Shown: piece after piece, positions 27,649 through 35,770 of the stretch
How positions within the stretch are numbered: the first letter of the stretch is position 1
Layout of the letters: every line of letters begins with the position of its first letter
Assembly (NCBI GenBank): GCA_035540635.1
Contig: DATLGH010000108.1
Location: forward strand, 43,345-107,344
Direction: 5' to 3'
Length of the DNA: 64,000 bases
From: Egibacteraceae bacterium
Lineage (GTDB): Bacteria > Actinomycetota > Nitriliruptoria > Euzebyales > Egibacteraceae
The notes under the pieces: model-generated
What the model was told of the DNA's origin: nothing
Databases searched by the model: none
The model's input: only the letters and a program-made list of their open reading frames with translations
Position numbers and translations under genes: made by a program

Positions 27649-28505
27649 CGACCTTCGACGAGCGCGCGCACGGCCGCTGCGTTGGCGCGCCCGCACGCGA
27701 CGCCCCGGCTGACGACGTCGTCGATGACGGAGAAGTTCAGCGCGTTCACGCGCCGCGTGAACTCCGGTCGCAGCACAAGATCGGCGCGGGCGAGACGCTC
27801 CTCGGCGAACTTGCGCTGCCCGATCTCGAGGCCCCGCAGCAGCGTGAGGAGCCAGTTGTCCGTGGCGGTCGGCTCGAGGTGCTGCCCGGTGTAGACGCCG
27901 AGGACGACGTCGGCGCCGAGCTCCCGGGCGACGTCGACGGGTGCCGGGTCGGCGAACCCCCCGTCGACGAGCAGCTTCCCGTCGAGTGTGACGGGTCTGG
28001 CGATCCCGGGGATCGCCGCGCTCGCGAGCGTCGCCGGGACGAGCGCGCCCTCGGTCAGGACCACGCGCTCGCCGGCGTGGAGGTCCGTCGCCACCATCCC
28101 GAGCACGATCCGCGTGTCGGCGAACGTCGTGACCGGGCCGAGCAGGTGCGCGAGCGTGGAGCGTCCGTACTCCTCGTAGCCCTGTCGCCCCCACGTCCAG
28201 AAGGTGGGGGCGAGGCGCCGGGCGCTGCGCAGCGCCGCCCGCACGAGCTCGAGGCCCTCGTTCTCCCTCGGGTCGGTGAAGGCCGGCAGGTGCGTGCGGT
28301 CAACGGCCTCGAGCGCCGGCGCCCAGTCCTCCCGGGCGGCGTAGGTGGCGCCGACGACGGCGCCCATCGACACGCCGACGATCACCGACGGGCGCACCCC
28401 CGCGTGCTCCAGGGCGCCGAGGACGCCGGCGTGCGCGAGTCCCCGCACCCCTCCCCCGCCGAGGACAATCCCGAGCCGTCGTCCGCGGCCGCGTCGCGTC
28501 GCCAT
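27645..28505 (-). CDS. Patatin-like phospholipase (RssA/NTE-type)
   Basis: Lipid acyl hydrolase with a Ser-Asp dyad, 286 residues. It shows the oxyanion loop GGGGVRG (16-22), the nucleophile elbow GVSMG with Ser46, SAAIPGIARPV, and DGG (in LLVDGGFADPAPV) carrying the catalytic Asp. The protein starts right at the fold, so it is a single-domain bacterial patatin. It lies 39 bases after fabI and overlaps aat (TTGA), placing it in the FAS-II operon, where a role in acyl-chain turnover is plausible but unproven. Confidence 0.92.
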   Translation of the reverse strand: MATRRGRGRRLGIVLGGGGVRGLAHAGVLGALEHAGVRPSVIVGVSMGAVVGATYAAREDWAPALEAVDRTHLPAFTDPRENEGLELVRAALRSARRLAPTFWTWGRQGYEEYGRSTLAHLLGPVTTFADTRIVLGMVATDLHAGERVVLTEGALVPATLASAAIPGIARPVTLDGKLLVDGGFADPAPVDVARELGADVVLGVYTGQHLEPTATDNWLLTLLRGLEIGQRKFAEERLARADLVLRPEFTRRVNALNFSVIDDVVSRGVACGRANAAAVRALVEGR

Positions 28506-28544
28506 GGCAGCGATGGTGCGGGCGGGCGCCCGCCTTGTCCAACG

Positions 28545-29330
28545 CTACGCGGTGAGGTCGGCCCCGATCGCGTGCGCCCCCCCGTCGGCGTGGACGATCT
28601 CGCCGGTCACCGCGGGCATCCAGTCGGACAGCAGCGCGCACACCACACGTGCGACGGGCTCGGTGTCGGTGATGTCCCACCCGAGCGGCGCCCGCCGTGA
28701 CCACGCCTCGTCGAAGGCGGCGAAGCCCGCGATGGACTTCGCCGCGACGGTCTTCAGCGGCCCCGCCGCGACGAGGTTCACGCGTGTGCCCTGCGGACCG
28801 AGGTCGCGGGCGGTGTACCGGCAGGCCGCCTCGAGCCCCGCCTTGGCCACACCCATCCAGTCGTAGGAGGGCCAGGCGACGCTCGCGTCGAAGTCGAGGC
28901 CGACGATCGACCCGCCCCCGGCCTTGGCGAGCAGCGGCGCGAGCGACCGGGCCAGCGCCGGAAACGAGTAGGTCGACACGTGCAGCGCCGTGGCCACGTC
29001 GTCCCACGGCGCGTCGAGGAACCCGCCACCGATGGCCGACGGAGGCGCGAACCCGATCGCGTGCACGACCCCGTGGAGCGCTCCCCACCGGCCGTCGAGG
29101 TCCTCCGCGACCGACACGAGGTGCTCCGGCACGCTCACGTCGAGCTCGAGCACGTCGGGCTGCACCGGCAGGCGCGTCGCGATGCGCCGCGTGATCGACA
29201 GGCCGCGCCCGAACCCGGTGAGGACGACCTCGGCGCCCTGCTCCTGCGCGAGACGCGCGACGGCGAACGCGATCGACGCGTCGGTGAGGACGCCGGTGAC
29301 GAGCAGGCGCTTGCCGTCGAGCAGGGACAC
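28545..29330 (-). CDS. fabI: Enoyl-[acyl-carrier-protein] reductase, InhA-like
   Basis: NADH-dependent reductase of the last step of each FAS-II cycle. 261 residues: N-terminal cofactor loop LLVTGVLTDASIAFAVARLA, VVHAIGFAPPSAIGG, and the catalytic pair in SYDWMGVAKAGLE with Tyr156 and Lys163 (compare InhA Tyr158/Lys165). VAAGPLKTVAAKSIAGF is the substrate-loop region and EIVHADGGAHAIG closes the fold. This enzyme is of the InhA kind, the isoniazid/triclosan target in mycobacteria. GTG 29330 shares one base with the upstream carboxyltransferase stop (TAGTG). Confidence 0.95.
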   Translation of the reverse strand: MSLLDGKRLLVTGVLTDASIAFAVARLAQEQGAEVVLTGFGRGLSITRRIATRLPVQPDVLELDVSVPEHLVSVAEDLDGRWGALHGVVHAIGFAPPSAIGGGFLDAPWDDVATALHVSTYSFPALARSLAPLLAKAGGGSIVGLDFDASVAWPSYDWMGVAKAGLEAACRYTARDLGPQGTRVNLVAAGPLKTVAAKSIAGFAAFDEAWSRRAPLGWDITDTEPVARVVCALLSDWMPAVTGEIVHADGGAHAIGADLTA

Positions 29331-30787
29331 TACTGGGGCAGGTTGTCGTGGCGGAAGCCCGGCAGCATCGCGCCGGACAGGGCGTCGAGGGTGTTCGCCA
29401 CCACCGCGCGGGTCTCGTCGGGGGCGATGATCTCGTCGATGGACAGCCGCTCGGCGGCGGTCTGCGGCGCGCAGGCTTCGGCCCGGTACTCCGCGACGAG
29501 CTCCTCACGCCGTGCGGGGTCCGCCGCGAGCTCACGGCGGTAGATGACGTCGACCGCCCCCTCGGCGCCCATGACCGCGAGCTCCGCGCCCGGCCAGCAG
29601 AACGCGGCGTCGGCGCCGAGCGACTTGGAGTTCATGACGATGTAGGCGCCGCCGAAGGCCTTGCGGAGCACGACGGTCACCCGCGGCACGGTCGCCTCGG
29701 CGTAGGCGTAAAGGAGCTTCGCGCCCTTGCGGATGATGCCGCCGGCCTCCTGGCCGGTGCCCGGCAGGAAGCCCGGCGTGTCGACGAGCGTGACGAGCGG
29801 CAGCCCGAAGGCGTCGCAGAGCCGCACGAACCGTCCCGCCTTCTCGCTCGCGAGGATGTCGAGGCAGCCGGCGAGGACCATCGGCTGGTTCGCGACCACG
29901 CCGACGGGGCGGCCCTCGACGCGGGCGAACCCGGTCACGATGTTCGCGGCGAAGCGCGGCTGCAGCTCGGTGAAGGTGTCGGCGTCGACGACGCCGCGGA
30001 TGACCCCCCGCACGTCGTAGGGCTGACGGTGGCTTGCCGGCACCTCCGGAAGGGGCAGCGGGTCGGCCGGGGCGGCCTGCGGCGGGACCTCCCAGCACGA
30101 GCTCGGCAGGTAGCCGAGCACCCGCCGGACGAGGTCGAGCGCCTCGTCGCTGTCCTCGGCGACGAGATGCGCGACCCCCGAGGCGGTCGCGTGGACCTCG
30201 GGACCCCCGAGCTGGTCGAGGGAGACGTCCTCGAACGTGACGGCCTTCACGACCCGCGGCCCGGTGAGGAACATGTGCGCCCGCTGGCGCTGCATGATGA
30301 CGATGTCGGTCAGCGCCGGGGAGTACACCGCCCCGCCGGCGCAGGGGCCGAGTACGACGGAGACCTGGGGCACCCGCCCCGACATCGCGACGTTGCGCTT
30401 GAAGATCGCCCCGTAGCCGTCGAGGGCGGCGACACCCTCCTGGATGCGCGCTCCCCCGGAGTCGAGCAGCCCCACGACCGGGCAGCGCGCCCGTATGGCG
30501 TGGTCGAGTATGCGGGCGATCTTCGCGGCGTGGACCTCGCCGAGCGAGCCGCCGAGCACGGTCGGGTCCTGCGCGAACACGCCGACGGGGCGGCCCTGGA
30601 CGCGGGCGGTCCCCGTCACCACCGCGTCGCCGGCGGGTCGCTTGGCGGCCATGCCGAACGCGGTCACGTGGTGGCGCGCCTGGCTGCCGAGCTCACGGAA
30701 GCTGTCCGCGTCGGCGAGCATGGCGACGCGCGTCCGCGCGTCGGCGCGTGCGTCGAGACGGACCGTGCTGATGACGTCTTCGCTCAT
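29330..30787 (-). CDS. accD: Acyl-CoA carboxylase carboxyltransferase subunit (AccD-like)
   Basis: Carboxyltransferase of acetyl-/propionyl-CoA carboxylase, providing malonyl-CoA (or methylmalonyl-CoA). 485 residues from ATG 30787 (MSEDVISTVRLDARADARTR). It is one chain holding both crotonase-like halves: ARHHVTAFGMAAKRPAGDAV, GSLGEVHAAKIARILDHAIR and LLDSGGARIQEG in the first; FGLPLVTLVDTPGFLPGTGQ, AGGIIRKGAKLLYAYAEATV and RKAFGGAYIVMNSKSLGAD in the second. No biotin carboxylase is nearby, so its alpha subunit is elsewhere. Position between fabF and fabI matches the actinobacterial fab cluster. Acyl-CoA preference cannot be fixed by eye. Confidence 0.9.
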   Translation of the reverse strand: MSEDVISTVRLDARADARTRVAMLADADSFRELGSQARHHVTAFGMAAKRPAGDAVVTGTARVQGRPVGVFAQDPTVLGGSLGEVHAAKIARILDHAIRARCPVVGLLDSGGARIQEGVAALDGYGAIFKRNVAMSGRVPQVSVVLGPCAGGAVYSPALTDIVIMQRQRAHMFLTGPRVVKAVTFEDVSLDQLGGPEVHATASGVAHLVAEDSDEALDLVRRVLGYLPSSCWEVPPQAAPADPLPLPEVPASHRQPYDVRGVIRGVVDADTFTELQPRFAANIVTGFARVEGRPVGVVANQPMVLAGCLDILASEKAGRFVRLCDAFGLPLVTLVDTPGFLPGTGQEAGGIIRKGAKLLYAYAEATVPRVTVVLRKAFGGAYIVMNSKSLGADAAFCWPGAELAVMGAEGAVDVIYRRELAADPARREELVAEYRAEACAPQTAAERLSIDEIIAPDETRAVVANTLDALSGAMLPGFRHDNLPQ

Positions 30788-30837
30788 GTCTGCACCGCTC
30801 CCGGGATGAACCGCCGCGTCGTCCTGCTGGCCTGGTC

Positions 30838-32076
30838 TCAAGCCGCGGTAACCACGAGCACCGCGTTCTGCCCTCCGAAGCCGAAGCTGTTGCTCATCAC
30901 CACGTCCACGGCCCGCTCCCGTGGCGCCTTCGCGACGACGTCGAGGTCGATCTCGGGGTCCTGGCTGTCGAGGTTGGCGGTCGGTGGGATGCGGCCGTGT
31001 TCGACGGTGAGCACGCTGAAGGCCGCCTCGATCGCCCCCGCCGCGCCGAGCGGGTGGCCGGTGACCCCCTTCGTCGAGGTGACCGCCACGTGGTCGCCGA
31101 CGACCCGGCGGATCGTGCGCGCCTCGGCGACGTCGTTCAGCGGGGTCGAGGTGCCGTGGGCGTTCACGTGGGTCACCTCGTCGGGCCCGACGCCTGCGTC
31201 GGCGAGTGCGGCGCGCATCGCGAGCGCCGCTCCCCTGCCGTCGGGGTCGGGCGCGGTGATGTGGTGGGCGTCGGCGGATGCGCCGTACCCCGCGAGGTTC
31301 GCGCGGACGCGCGCGCCGCGGCCGGCGGCGTGGTCGGTGCGCTCGAGCACGAGCACGCCCGCGCCCTCGGCCGCGACGAACCCGTCACGGTCGACGTCGA
31401 AGGGTCGGGACGCGCGCGCCGGGTCGTCGCGCCGGCGCGAAAGGGCCTGCATCTGCGCGAAGCCGGCGATCGACAGCGGGGTGAGGCCGGCCTCGGTGCC
31501 CCCCGTCAGCACGATGTCGCACGCGCCCGAGCGCAGCAGGTCGCGCGCCACCCCGATCGCGGTGGCGCCGGACGCGCACGCCGTCGCGGTCACGAGGTTC
31601 GGTCCCATGGCGCCGAACTCCATCGCGAGCTGGCCGGCGACCATGTTCGGGACGAGCATGGGGATGAGCATCGGCGACACGCGTCCCGGTCCCCGCTCGA
31701 TCAGCCGGCGGTGCTGCGCCTCCCATGTCGCGGCCCCGCCCATGCCGCAGCCGAGCACGACGCCCACCCGGGCACCGTCCCAGGTGGACGGGTCGAGCCC
31801 GGCGTCCGCGACGGCCTCGCGGGCGGCGACGACCGCGAGCTGGGTGAACCGGTCGAGACGGCGGGCGGCCTTGCGCCCGAGCAGCTCCGTCGCGTCGAAA
31901 CCGGGCACCCGGCAGGAGAAGTCGACGTCGAGGCCCTCGAGCACGGGGTCGGTCGCGGCGGCCGGGGCACCGGCGAGCACGCCGTCCCAGCTCGCCTGCG
32001 TGCCGATGCCGGCGGGCGTGACGAGACCGAGGCCGGTGACGGCGACCGGCTGTCCTGTGCGGGTGGCGGCACTCAA
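30838..32076 (-). CDS. fabF: Beta-ketoacyl-[acyl-carrier-protein] synthase II
   Basis: Condensing enzyme for chain elongation, 412 residues. Cys-His-His active site: C167 in TATACASGATAIG, His in VNAHGTSTPLND and His in TKGVTGHPLGAAGAIEA; SNSFGFGGQNAVLV is the C-terminal glycine block. Starts at TTG 32076, overlapping the acpP stop as TTGA, so translation is coupled to the carrier protein it uses. Chain-length range is not readable from sequence. Confidence 0.95.
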   Translation of the reverse strand: MSAATRTGQPVAVTGLGLVTPAGIGTQASWDGVLAGAPAAATDPVLEGLDVDFSCRVPGFDATELLGRKAARRLDRFTQLAVVAAREAVADAGLDPSTWDGARVGVVLGCGMGGAATWEAQHRRLIERGPGRVSPMLIPMLVPNMVAGQLAMEFGAMGPNLVTATACASGATAIGVARDLLRSGACDIVLTGGTEAGLTPLSIAGFAQMQALSRRRDDPARASRPFDVDRDGFVAAEGAGVLVLERTDHAAGRGARVRANLAGYGASADAHHITAPDPDGRGAALAMRAALADAGVGPDEVTHVNAHGTSTPLNDVAEARTIRRVVGDHVAVTSTKGVTGHPLGAAGAIEAAFSVLTVEHGRIPPTANLDSQDPEIDLDVVAKAPRERAVDVVMSNSFGFGGQNAVLVVTAA

Positions 32077-32312
32077 ACCGTCGCGCCCTTCGACTCGAGC
32101 AGCTTCACCGTGTCCTGGAGGGTCTCCAGGTCCTCGGCCTCCTCGTCGCTGATGCGCACACCGAGCTCCTCCTCGGCGGCGAGGGCGAACTCGACGAGGT
32201 CGAGCGAGTCGAGGTCGAGCTCCTCGAAGGTGGCCTCGGGTGTCACCTCGTCCTCGGGCACGCCGAACTTGTCGACGAGCAGCTCCTTCACGCGGTCGTA
32301 GACGGCGGACAT
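32073..32312 (-). CDS. acpP: Acyl carrier protein
   Basis: 79 residues, strongly acidic, four-helix ACP with the phosphopantetheine attachment serine at position 36 in ELDLDSLDLVEF. Carries the growing acyl chain between FabH, FabF and FabI encoded around it. ATG 32312 has an ideal AAGGAGG ribosome site, fitting the high expression expected of ACP. Second gene of the fab operon, 34 bases after fabH. Confidence 0.97.
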   Translation of the reverse strand: MSAVYDRVKELLVDKFGVPEDEVTPEATFEELDLDSLDLVEFALAAEEELGVRISDEEAEDLETLQDTVKLLESKGATV

Positions 32313-32346
32313 GGGTTCCTCCTTGGGGGAGAGCGGGTTCGACGGG

Positions 32347-33336
32347 TTATGCAGCAGACAGGTCCGGCCAGGTGAGGATGGTGGATCCCCAGGTGAGACC
32401 GGCCCCGAACGCGGTGAGCAGCACGCGCTGCCCGGGTTCGAGGTCGAGGTCGGCGAGGGCCAGGGGGATCGAGGCGGCGGAGGTGTTGCCGTAGCGGGCG
32501 ACGTTGACCACCCGGCGCTCCGCGGGCACGCCGAGGCGGTCGGCGACGGCGTCGAGGATGCGCGCGTTGGCCTGGTGGCCGACGAGCCGGTCGACGTCGG
32601 TGACGGCCAGACCGGCTCGGTCGAGCACGGCGCGCGAGGAGTCGACCATCCGGCGCACCGCCTGGCGGTACACCTCCCGGCCGTCCATACGGAGGTAGTG
32701 GTCCCCCGCGGCGTACGACGCGGCGTCGGCGGGGCGGCGGGAACCGCCGGCAGGTACGACGAGCAGCTCGGCGAGGTCACCGTCGCTGCCGAGGTCGAAC
32801 GGCCCCACCGATCCGGGCTCGTCGTCGGCGGAGGCCGGGCGCAGCACGACCGCGCCGGCGCCGTCGCCGAAGAGCACGGCGGTCGTGCGGTCGTCGGGGT
32901 CGATCATGCGGGTCATCGTCTCCGCGCCGATGAGCAGCACGCGGCTGGCCGCGCCCACGGCGAGCAGCCCGGAGCCGGTGGCCAGCCCGTAGACGAACCC
33001 CGCGCAGGCGCCCGCGACGTCGAACGCGGCGACCTGCGGCAGGCCGAGGCGGGCGGCGACCTCGGGAGCGGTCGACGGGCACACCCGGTCGGGCGTCGTC
33101 GTGGCCACGATGACCGCGTCGACGTCGCCCCCACCGGCGGACTTCAGCGCCCTCGCCCCGGCCTCCACGGCCAGGTCCGCGGTGGCGGTCCCGGGGTCGG
33201 CGACGTGGCGCTGGGCGATCCCGGTGCGGGTGCGCACCCACTCGTCGCTCGTGTCGAGGCGGGCGGCGAGCTCCTCGTTCGTCACCACGCGGGGCGGCAC
33301 GCAGGTCCCGAGGCCTTCGACGACGGCGCGGGTCAT
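32347..33336 (-). CDS. fabH: Beta-ketoacyl-[acyl-carrier-protein] synthase III
   Basis: Initiates FAS-II by condensing an acyl-CoA primer with malonyl-ACP. 329 residues from ATG 33336 (AAGGAA upstream). Catalytic Cys111 in DVAGACAGFVYGL, His in VGHQANARILDAVADRL, Asn in YGNTSAASIPLAL; N-terminal DEWVRTRTGIAQRHV is the family CoA-site block. The frame is open upstream through low-complexity sequence, which I exclude. First gene of the operon, 66 bases downstream of the predicted transcription start. Confidence 0.95.
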   Translation of the reverse strand: MTRAVVEGLGTCVPPRVVTNEELAARLDTSDEWVRTRTGIAQRHVADPGTATADLAVEAGARALKSAGGGDVDAVIVATTTPDRVCPSTAPEVAARLGLPQVAAFDVAGACAGFVYGLATGSGLLAVGAASRVLLIGAETMTRMIDPDDRTTAVLFGDGAGAVVLRPASADDEPGSVGPFDLGSDGDLAELLVVPAGGSRRPADAASYAAGDHYLRMDGREVYRQAVRRMVDSSRAVLDRAGLAVTDVDRLVGHQANARILDAVADRLGVPAERRVVNVARYGNTSAASIPLALADLDLEPGQRVLLTAFGAGLTWGSTILTWPDLSAA

Positions 33337-33409
33337 GCCGTATTCCTTCCACCGGTGGATTAGCCTGCGGATGCGAGGGGTGCCGGTGACGGGTGTCCTC
33401 ACCCTTCCG

Positions 33410-33437
33410 ACTCTATTGACATTGACGTCAATGTCAA
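33410..33437 (-). promoter_or_regulatory. fab operon promoter with embedded perfect 22-bp palindrome
   Basis: On the leftward strand TTGACA (-35, 33437-33432) and TAGAGT (-10, 33415-33410) are 16 bases apart, the best promoter match in the window. The whole interval 33416-33437 is a perfect palindrome with half-site TTGACATTGAC and its complement, so the -35 box and spacer are one operator. Predicted start of transcription is near 33403, about 65 bases before fabH. In other actinobacteria FAS-II operons are controlled by acyl-CoA-sensing regulators (MabR/FasR); an operator of that kind fits, but the regulator is not in this window. Confidence 0.8.
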
Positions 33438-33589
33438 CTGCATGGGACCGGCGACGGCCTTTCGCCCCGTCCATCCGGTCAGTGCGCGCGTCCGCGGCAC
33501 GTCTCGCGGTGTGGCGGACCGGACGGCGCCCCGGGGCGGAGGCTCGCCGCCCTGACTGCGGGGTGCCCGATCGCTTCTCGAGCCAAACG

Positions 33590-33616
33590 GGCCGACCGGC
33601 CGGGCCGTCGGTGGCC
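33590..33616 (-). terminator. Hairpin after the binding-protein gene
   Basis: CCGAC (33592-33596) pairs with GTCGG (33607-33611), flanked and filled by further GC complementarity (GGCC...GGCC). It lies about 15-40 bases downstream of the leftward stop at 33630. No T-run. Confidence 0.4.
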
Positions 33617-33629
33617 GTGGCGGGGGGGG

Positions 33630-34901
33630 CTACAGGCGGGACTCGATCTCGTCGAGGGTCTCGATCTCGGCGCCGACGAACTCCCAGACCTCGTAGAGAC
33701 CCCGGGAGGGCTCGCCGGCGTCGTTCAGCTCGCCCATGCCGCTCACGCCGGCGTAGGCGATGTCCTCGCCCTCCTCGAGGAGGGCGGCACACTCCTCGAA
33801 GCTCGCGCACGACGTCCCGTCACGGGTCACCGCGACCATCTCGTCGACGAACACCGACGGGTCGTCGGTGCCGGCGGCCTGGGCGGCGAGGGCGACGATG
33901 ATAACGCAGTCGTAGGACTCGGCGGCGAACAGGGTGTCGGGGACGTCGCGGAACGTGCGCAGGCGGTCGATGAACTCCTGCTCGGCGTCCGACGTGGGCG
34001 CGGTGCCCTTCAACCCGCTCAGCACCTCCGGGTCGTTCGGGTCGACCTTGGCGGGCAGGTCGGTGGAGCGCAGGCTCTCACCGCCGTACACGGGGAAGTC
34101 GCCAGGGCCCCTTCCCTGCTCGATGAGCACCTGGAGGATCTGGGCGGACTCCTCGAAGCCGATGATGACGACGGCGTCGGGATCGGGGGCGAGCGCCTCG
34201 CCGACCTCCGGGTCGAAGGTCGTGGCCCCTGGGTCGTAGATGACCTCGGCGACGACTTCGGCGCCCTGCTCGGCCAGCGCCTCCGAGGTCGACTCCGCGA
34301 GCCCCTGGCCGTAGTCGTCGGACCGTGCGAGCAACGCCACCCGGGTGTGACCGTCGGCGACGATGGTCTCGGCGAGCACCGGACCCTGGAGCACGTCCGT
34401 CGGCGCGGTACGGAAGAAGTAGCCGCCGTCGTCGTAGGCCGTCAGGGTCGGGGTCGTGTTCGACGGCGAGCACTGGACGACCTCCGCGCCGGTGATCGCG
34501 TCGATGATCGCGAGGGTCATGGCGGACGCCGCCGCCCCGATGACCGCGTCCACCCCGCTCGCGAGGTGCTGCTGGGCCGCTTCGCTCGCGACGGCGGTGT
34601 CGCCCGCCTCGTCGCCGGTCAGCAGCTCGACGTCACGGCCGAGCACCCCTCCGGCGGCGTTGATGTCGGCCACCGCCATCTCCGTGCCGGCGATCATGGG
34701 CGGCCCGAGGAACTGCAGGTCACCCGTCTCGGGGAGGACGTAGCCGAGGAGCAGCGTCCCGTCGCCGCCGTCGCCGACGGTGGTGTCGTCCGTCTCCGTG
34801 TCGCGGTCCTCGGTCACGGGGTCGTCCTGCGCGCCGCACGCCGCGAGAAGCATGAGCGTCGTGGTCGCCAGGGCCAGTCGGTGCCTCCACCTCGTCGTCA
34901 T
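33630..34901 (-). CDS. Branched-chain amino-acid-type ABC substrate-binding lipoprotein
   Basis: Extracytoplasmic type-I periplasmic-binding-fold receptor (LivK-like), about 423 residues. Signal peptide with lipobox LMLLAACGAQ (lipidated Cys near residue 22), then an acidic low-complexity linker, and the ligand-binding domain: LLGYVLPETGDLQFLGPPMI, GTEMAVADINAAGGVLGRDV, DEAGDTAVASEAAQQHLASG, VIGAAASAMTLAIIDAITG. ATG 34901 chosen; a TTG one codon upstream is possible. No ATPase or permease lies next to it. Two LivH/LivM-like permeases occur 26 kb away at 59.7-61.5 kb, which may or may not be its partners. Confidence 0.88.
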   Translation of the reverse strand: MTTRWRHRLALATTTLMLLAACGAQDDPVTEDRDTETDDTTVGDGGDGTLLLGYVLPETGDLQFLGPPMIAGTEMAVADINAAGGVLGRDVELLTGDEAGDTAVASEAAQQHLASGVDAVIGAAASAMTLAIIDAITGAEVVQCSPSNTTPTLTAYDDGGYFFRTAPTDVLQGPVLAETIVADGHTRVALLARSDDYGQGLAESTSEALAEQGAEVVAEVIYDPGATTFDPEVGEALAPDPDAVVIIGFEESAQILQVLIEQGRGPGDFPVYGGESLRSTDLPAKVDPNDPEVLSGLKGTAPTSDAEQEFIDRLRTFRDVPDTLFAAESYDCVIIVALAAQAAGTDDPSVFVDEMVAVTRDGTSCASFEECAALLEEGEDIAYAGVSGMGELNDAGEPSRGLYEVWEFVGAEIETLDEIESRL

Positions 34902-35007
34902 CAAGCCGGCAGCCTACGACACGGGCATGCCTCGCCTACGCGCGTTCGCCCGCGCGCGTGCGCCGGCGTGGCCGCCTCACCCCAGCGCGCCTACCATCGC
35001 GGGCATG

Positions 35008-35397
35008 GCCACGCCAGACCGCCGAGGCGACGCAGAACATGCTGGCCGCCGCGGGGCTGGAGCGCGCAAGCCTGCTCGAGGTGCCAGGGGCACATCCGGC
35101 GGTGTCTACGCCGAGTGGCTCGGCGCCGGCCCACAGGCGCCCAGGGTGCTCTGCTACGCCCACCCGGGGGTCGGCACGGGGGTCGGCGGCACGATCCCCT
35201 TCGTCGAGCCGTTCGCCCGCGCCTTCGCTGGCGCGCCGGCGCTGTTGCTCGGCGTCGAGGATCCCGACAGCCACACGCACGACGTCGACGAGTCGCTGCA
35301 CCTCGCCGACGGGCGCGCCGCCTGCCTGGCCGAGGCCTGCCTGTTCGCCGAGCTCGCCTCCGTCGGGCGGCCGACCGGGGCCGGGGGGCCACGGTGA
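35008..35397 (+). pseudogene. Remnant of an M20 dipeptidase (PepV/CNDP-like)
   Basis: Only the ends of a gene of about 1.35 kb are left. In one frame AEATQNMLAAAGLERASLLE then VPGAHPA is the N-terminal part; after a frameshift near 35100 the next frame gives VYAEWLGAGPQAPRVLCYAH (normally followed by the zinc site YGHYDVQP). It then jumps straight to the C-terminal block GGTIPFVEPFARAFAGAPAL and GVEDPDSHTHDVDESLHLAD. About 300 residues containing the zinc ligands and catalytic glutamate are missing. GGGGGTCGGC occurs twice at the join, a possible trace of repeat-mediated deletion. The stop overlaps the GTG of the next gene. Confidence 0.8.
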
Positions 35398-35720
35398 GCC
35401 CCCGCAGCGAGTACGACGCCGCGTACTTCACCATGCTGCGCGCCGTCGAGGAGCGCGACACGCTCCTGCGCTACAGGGAGTTCCTGGAGCAGGAGCGGCG
35501 CCGGCTCGACGCGTTCGCCGCCGCCACCCGCGACGCCGGCGCAGAGCTGCCCCGGCGCGTCCGCCGGCCGGTCGACCAGACCGAGAAGGCGCTGCTCGAA
35601 GCGGTCGGGCGCCGACGCACCGTGCTCCTCGAGGAGCTCAGCCGCGCCGGGGACCGGGTCGAGGCGGCCGAGGCGTTCGTCGCCGAGTGCGAGGCAGAGG
35701 TCGCAAGCCTGCGCCGCTGA
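35394..35720 (+). CDS. Small helical (coiled-coil) hypothetical protein
   Basis: 108 residues from GTG 35394, overlapping the preceding remnant's stop as GTGA. Almost entirely helical and charged (TMLRAVEERDTLLRYREFLE, QERRRLDAFAAATRDAGAEL, EELSRAGDRVEAAEAFVAEC), probably a coiled coil. No domain recognised. The overlap suggests it was in an operon with the once-intact M20 dipeptidase and may still use its promoter. Confidence 0.65.
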   Translation: MSPRSEYDAAYFTMLRAVEERDTLLRYREFLEQERRRLDAFAAATRDAGAELPRRVRRPVDQTEKALLEAVGRRRTVLLEELSRAGDRVEAAEAFVAECEAEVASLRR

Positions 35721-35729
35721 TTTCCCCAG

Positions 35730-35766
35730 GACCCGGCGGTGGCTCGCACCAGCCGGTGGCCGGGTC
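35730..35766. terminator. Hairpin between convergent genes
   Basis: GACCCGGC (35730-35737) pairs perfectly with GCCGGGTC (35759-35766); an inner GGCT/AGCC can extend it. It sits between the + gene ending 35720 and the - gene ending 35771, so it could serve both. Confidence 0.6.
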
Positions 35767-35770
35767 GTAT

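Noticed and set aside
29348..32152. 934-codon open frame on the + strand
   Set aside because: It is the antisense shadow of accD and fabF; codons are His/Val/Arg-biased and it has no family similarity, while the - strand carries complete enzymes.
33410..33437. Terminator reading of the 22-bp palindrome
   Set aside because: It is AT-rich with no loop or T-run and overlaps perfect promoter boxes; an operator is the better explanation.
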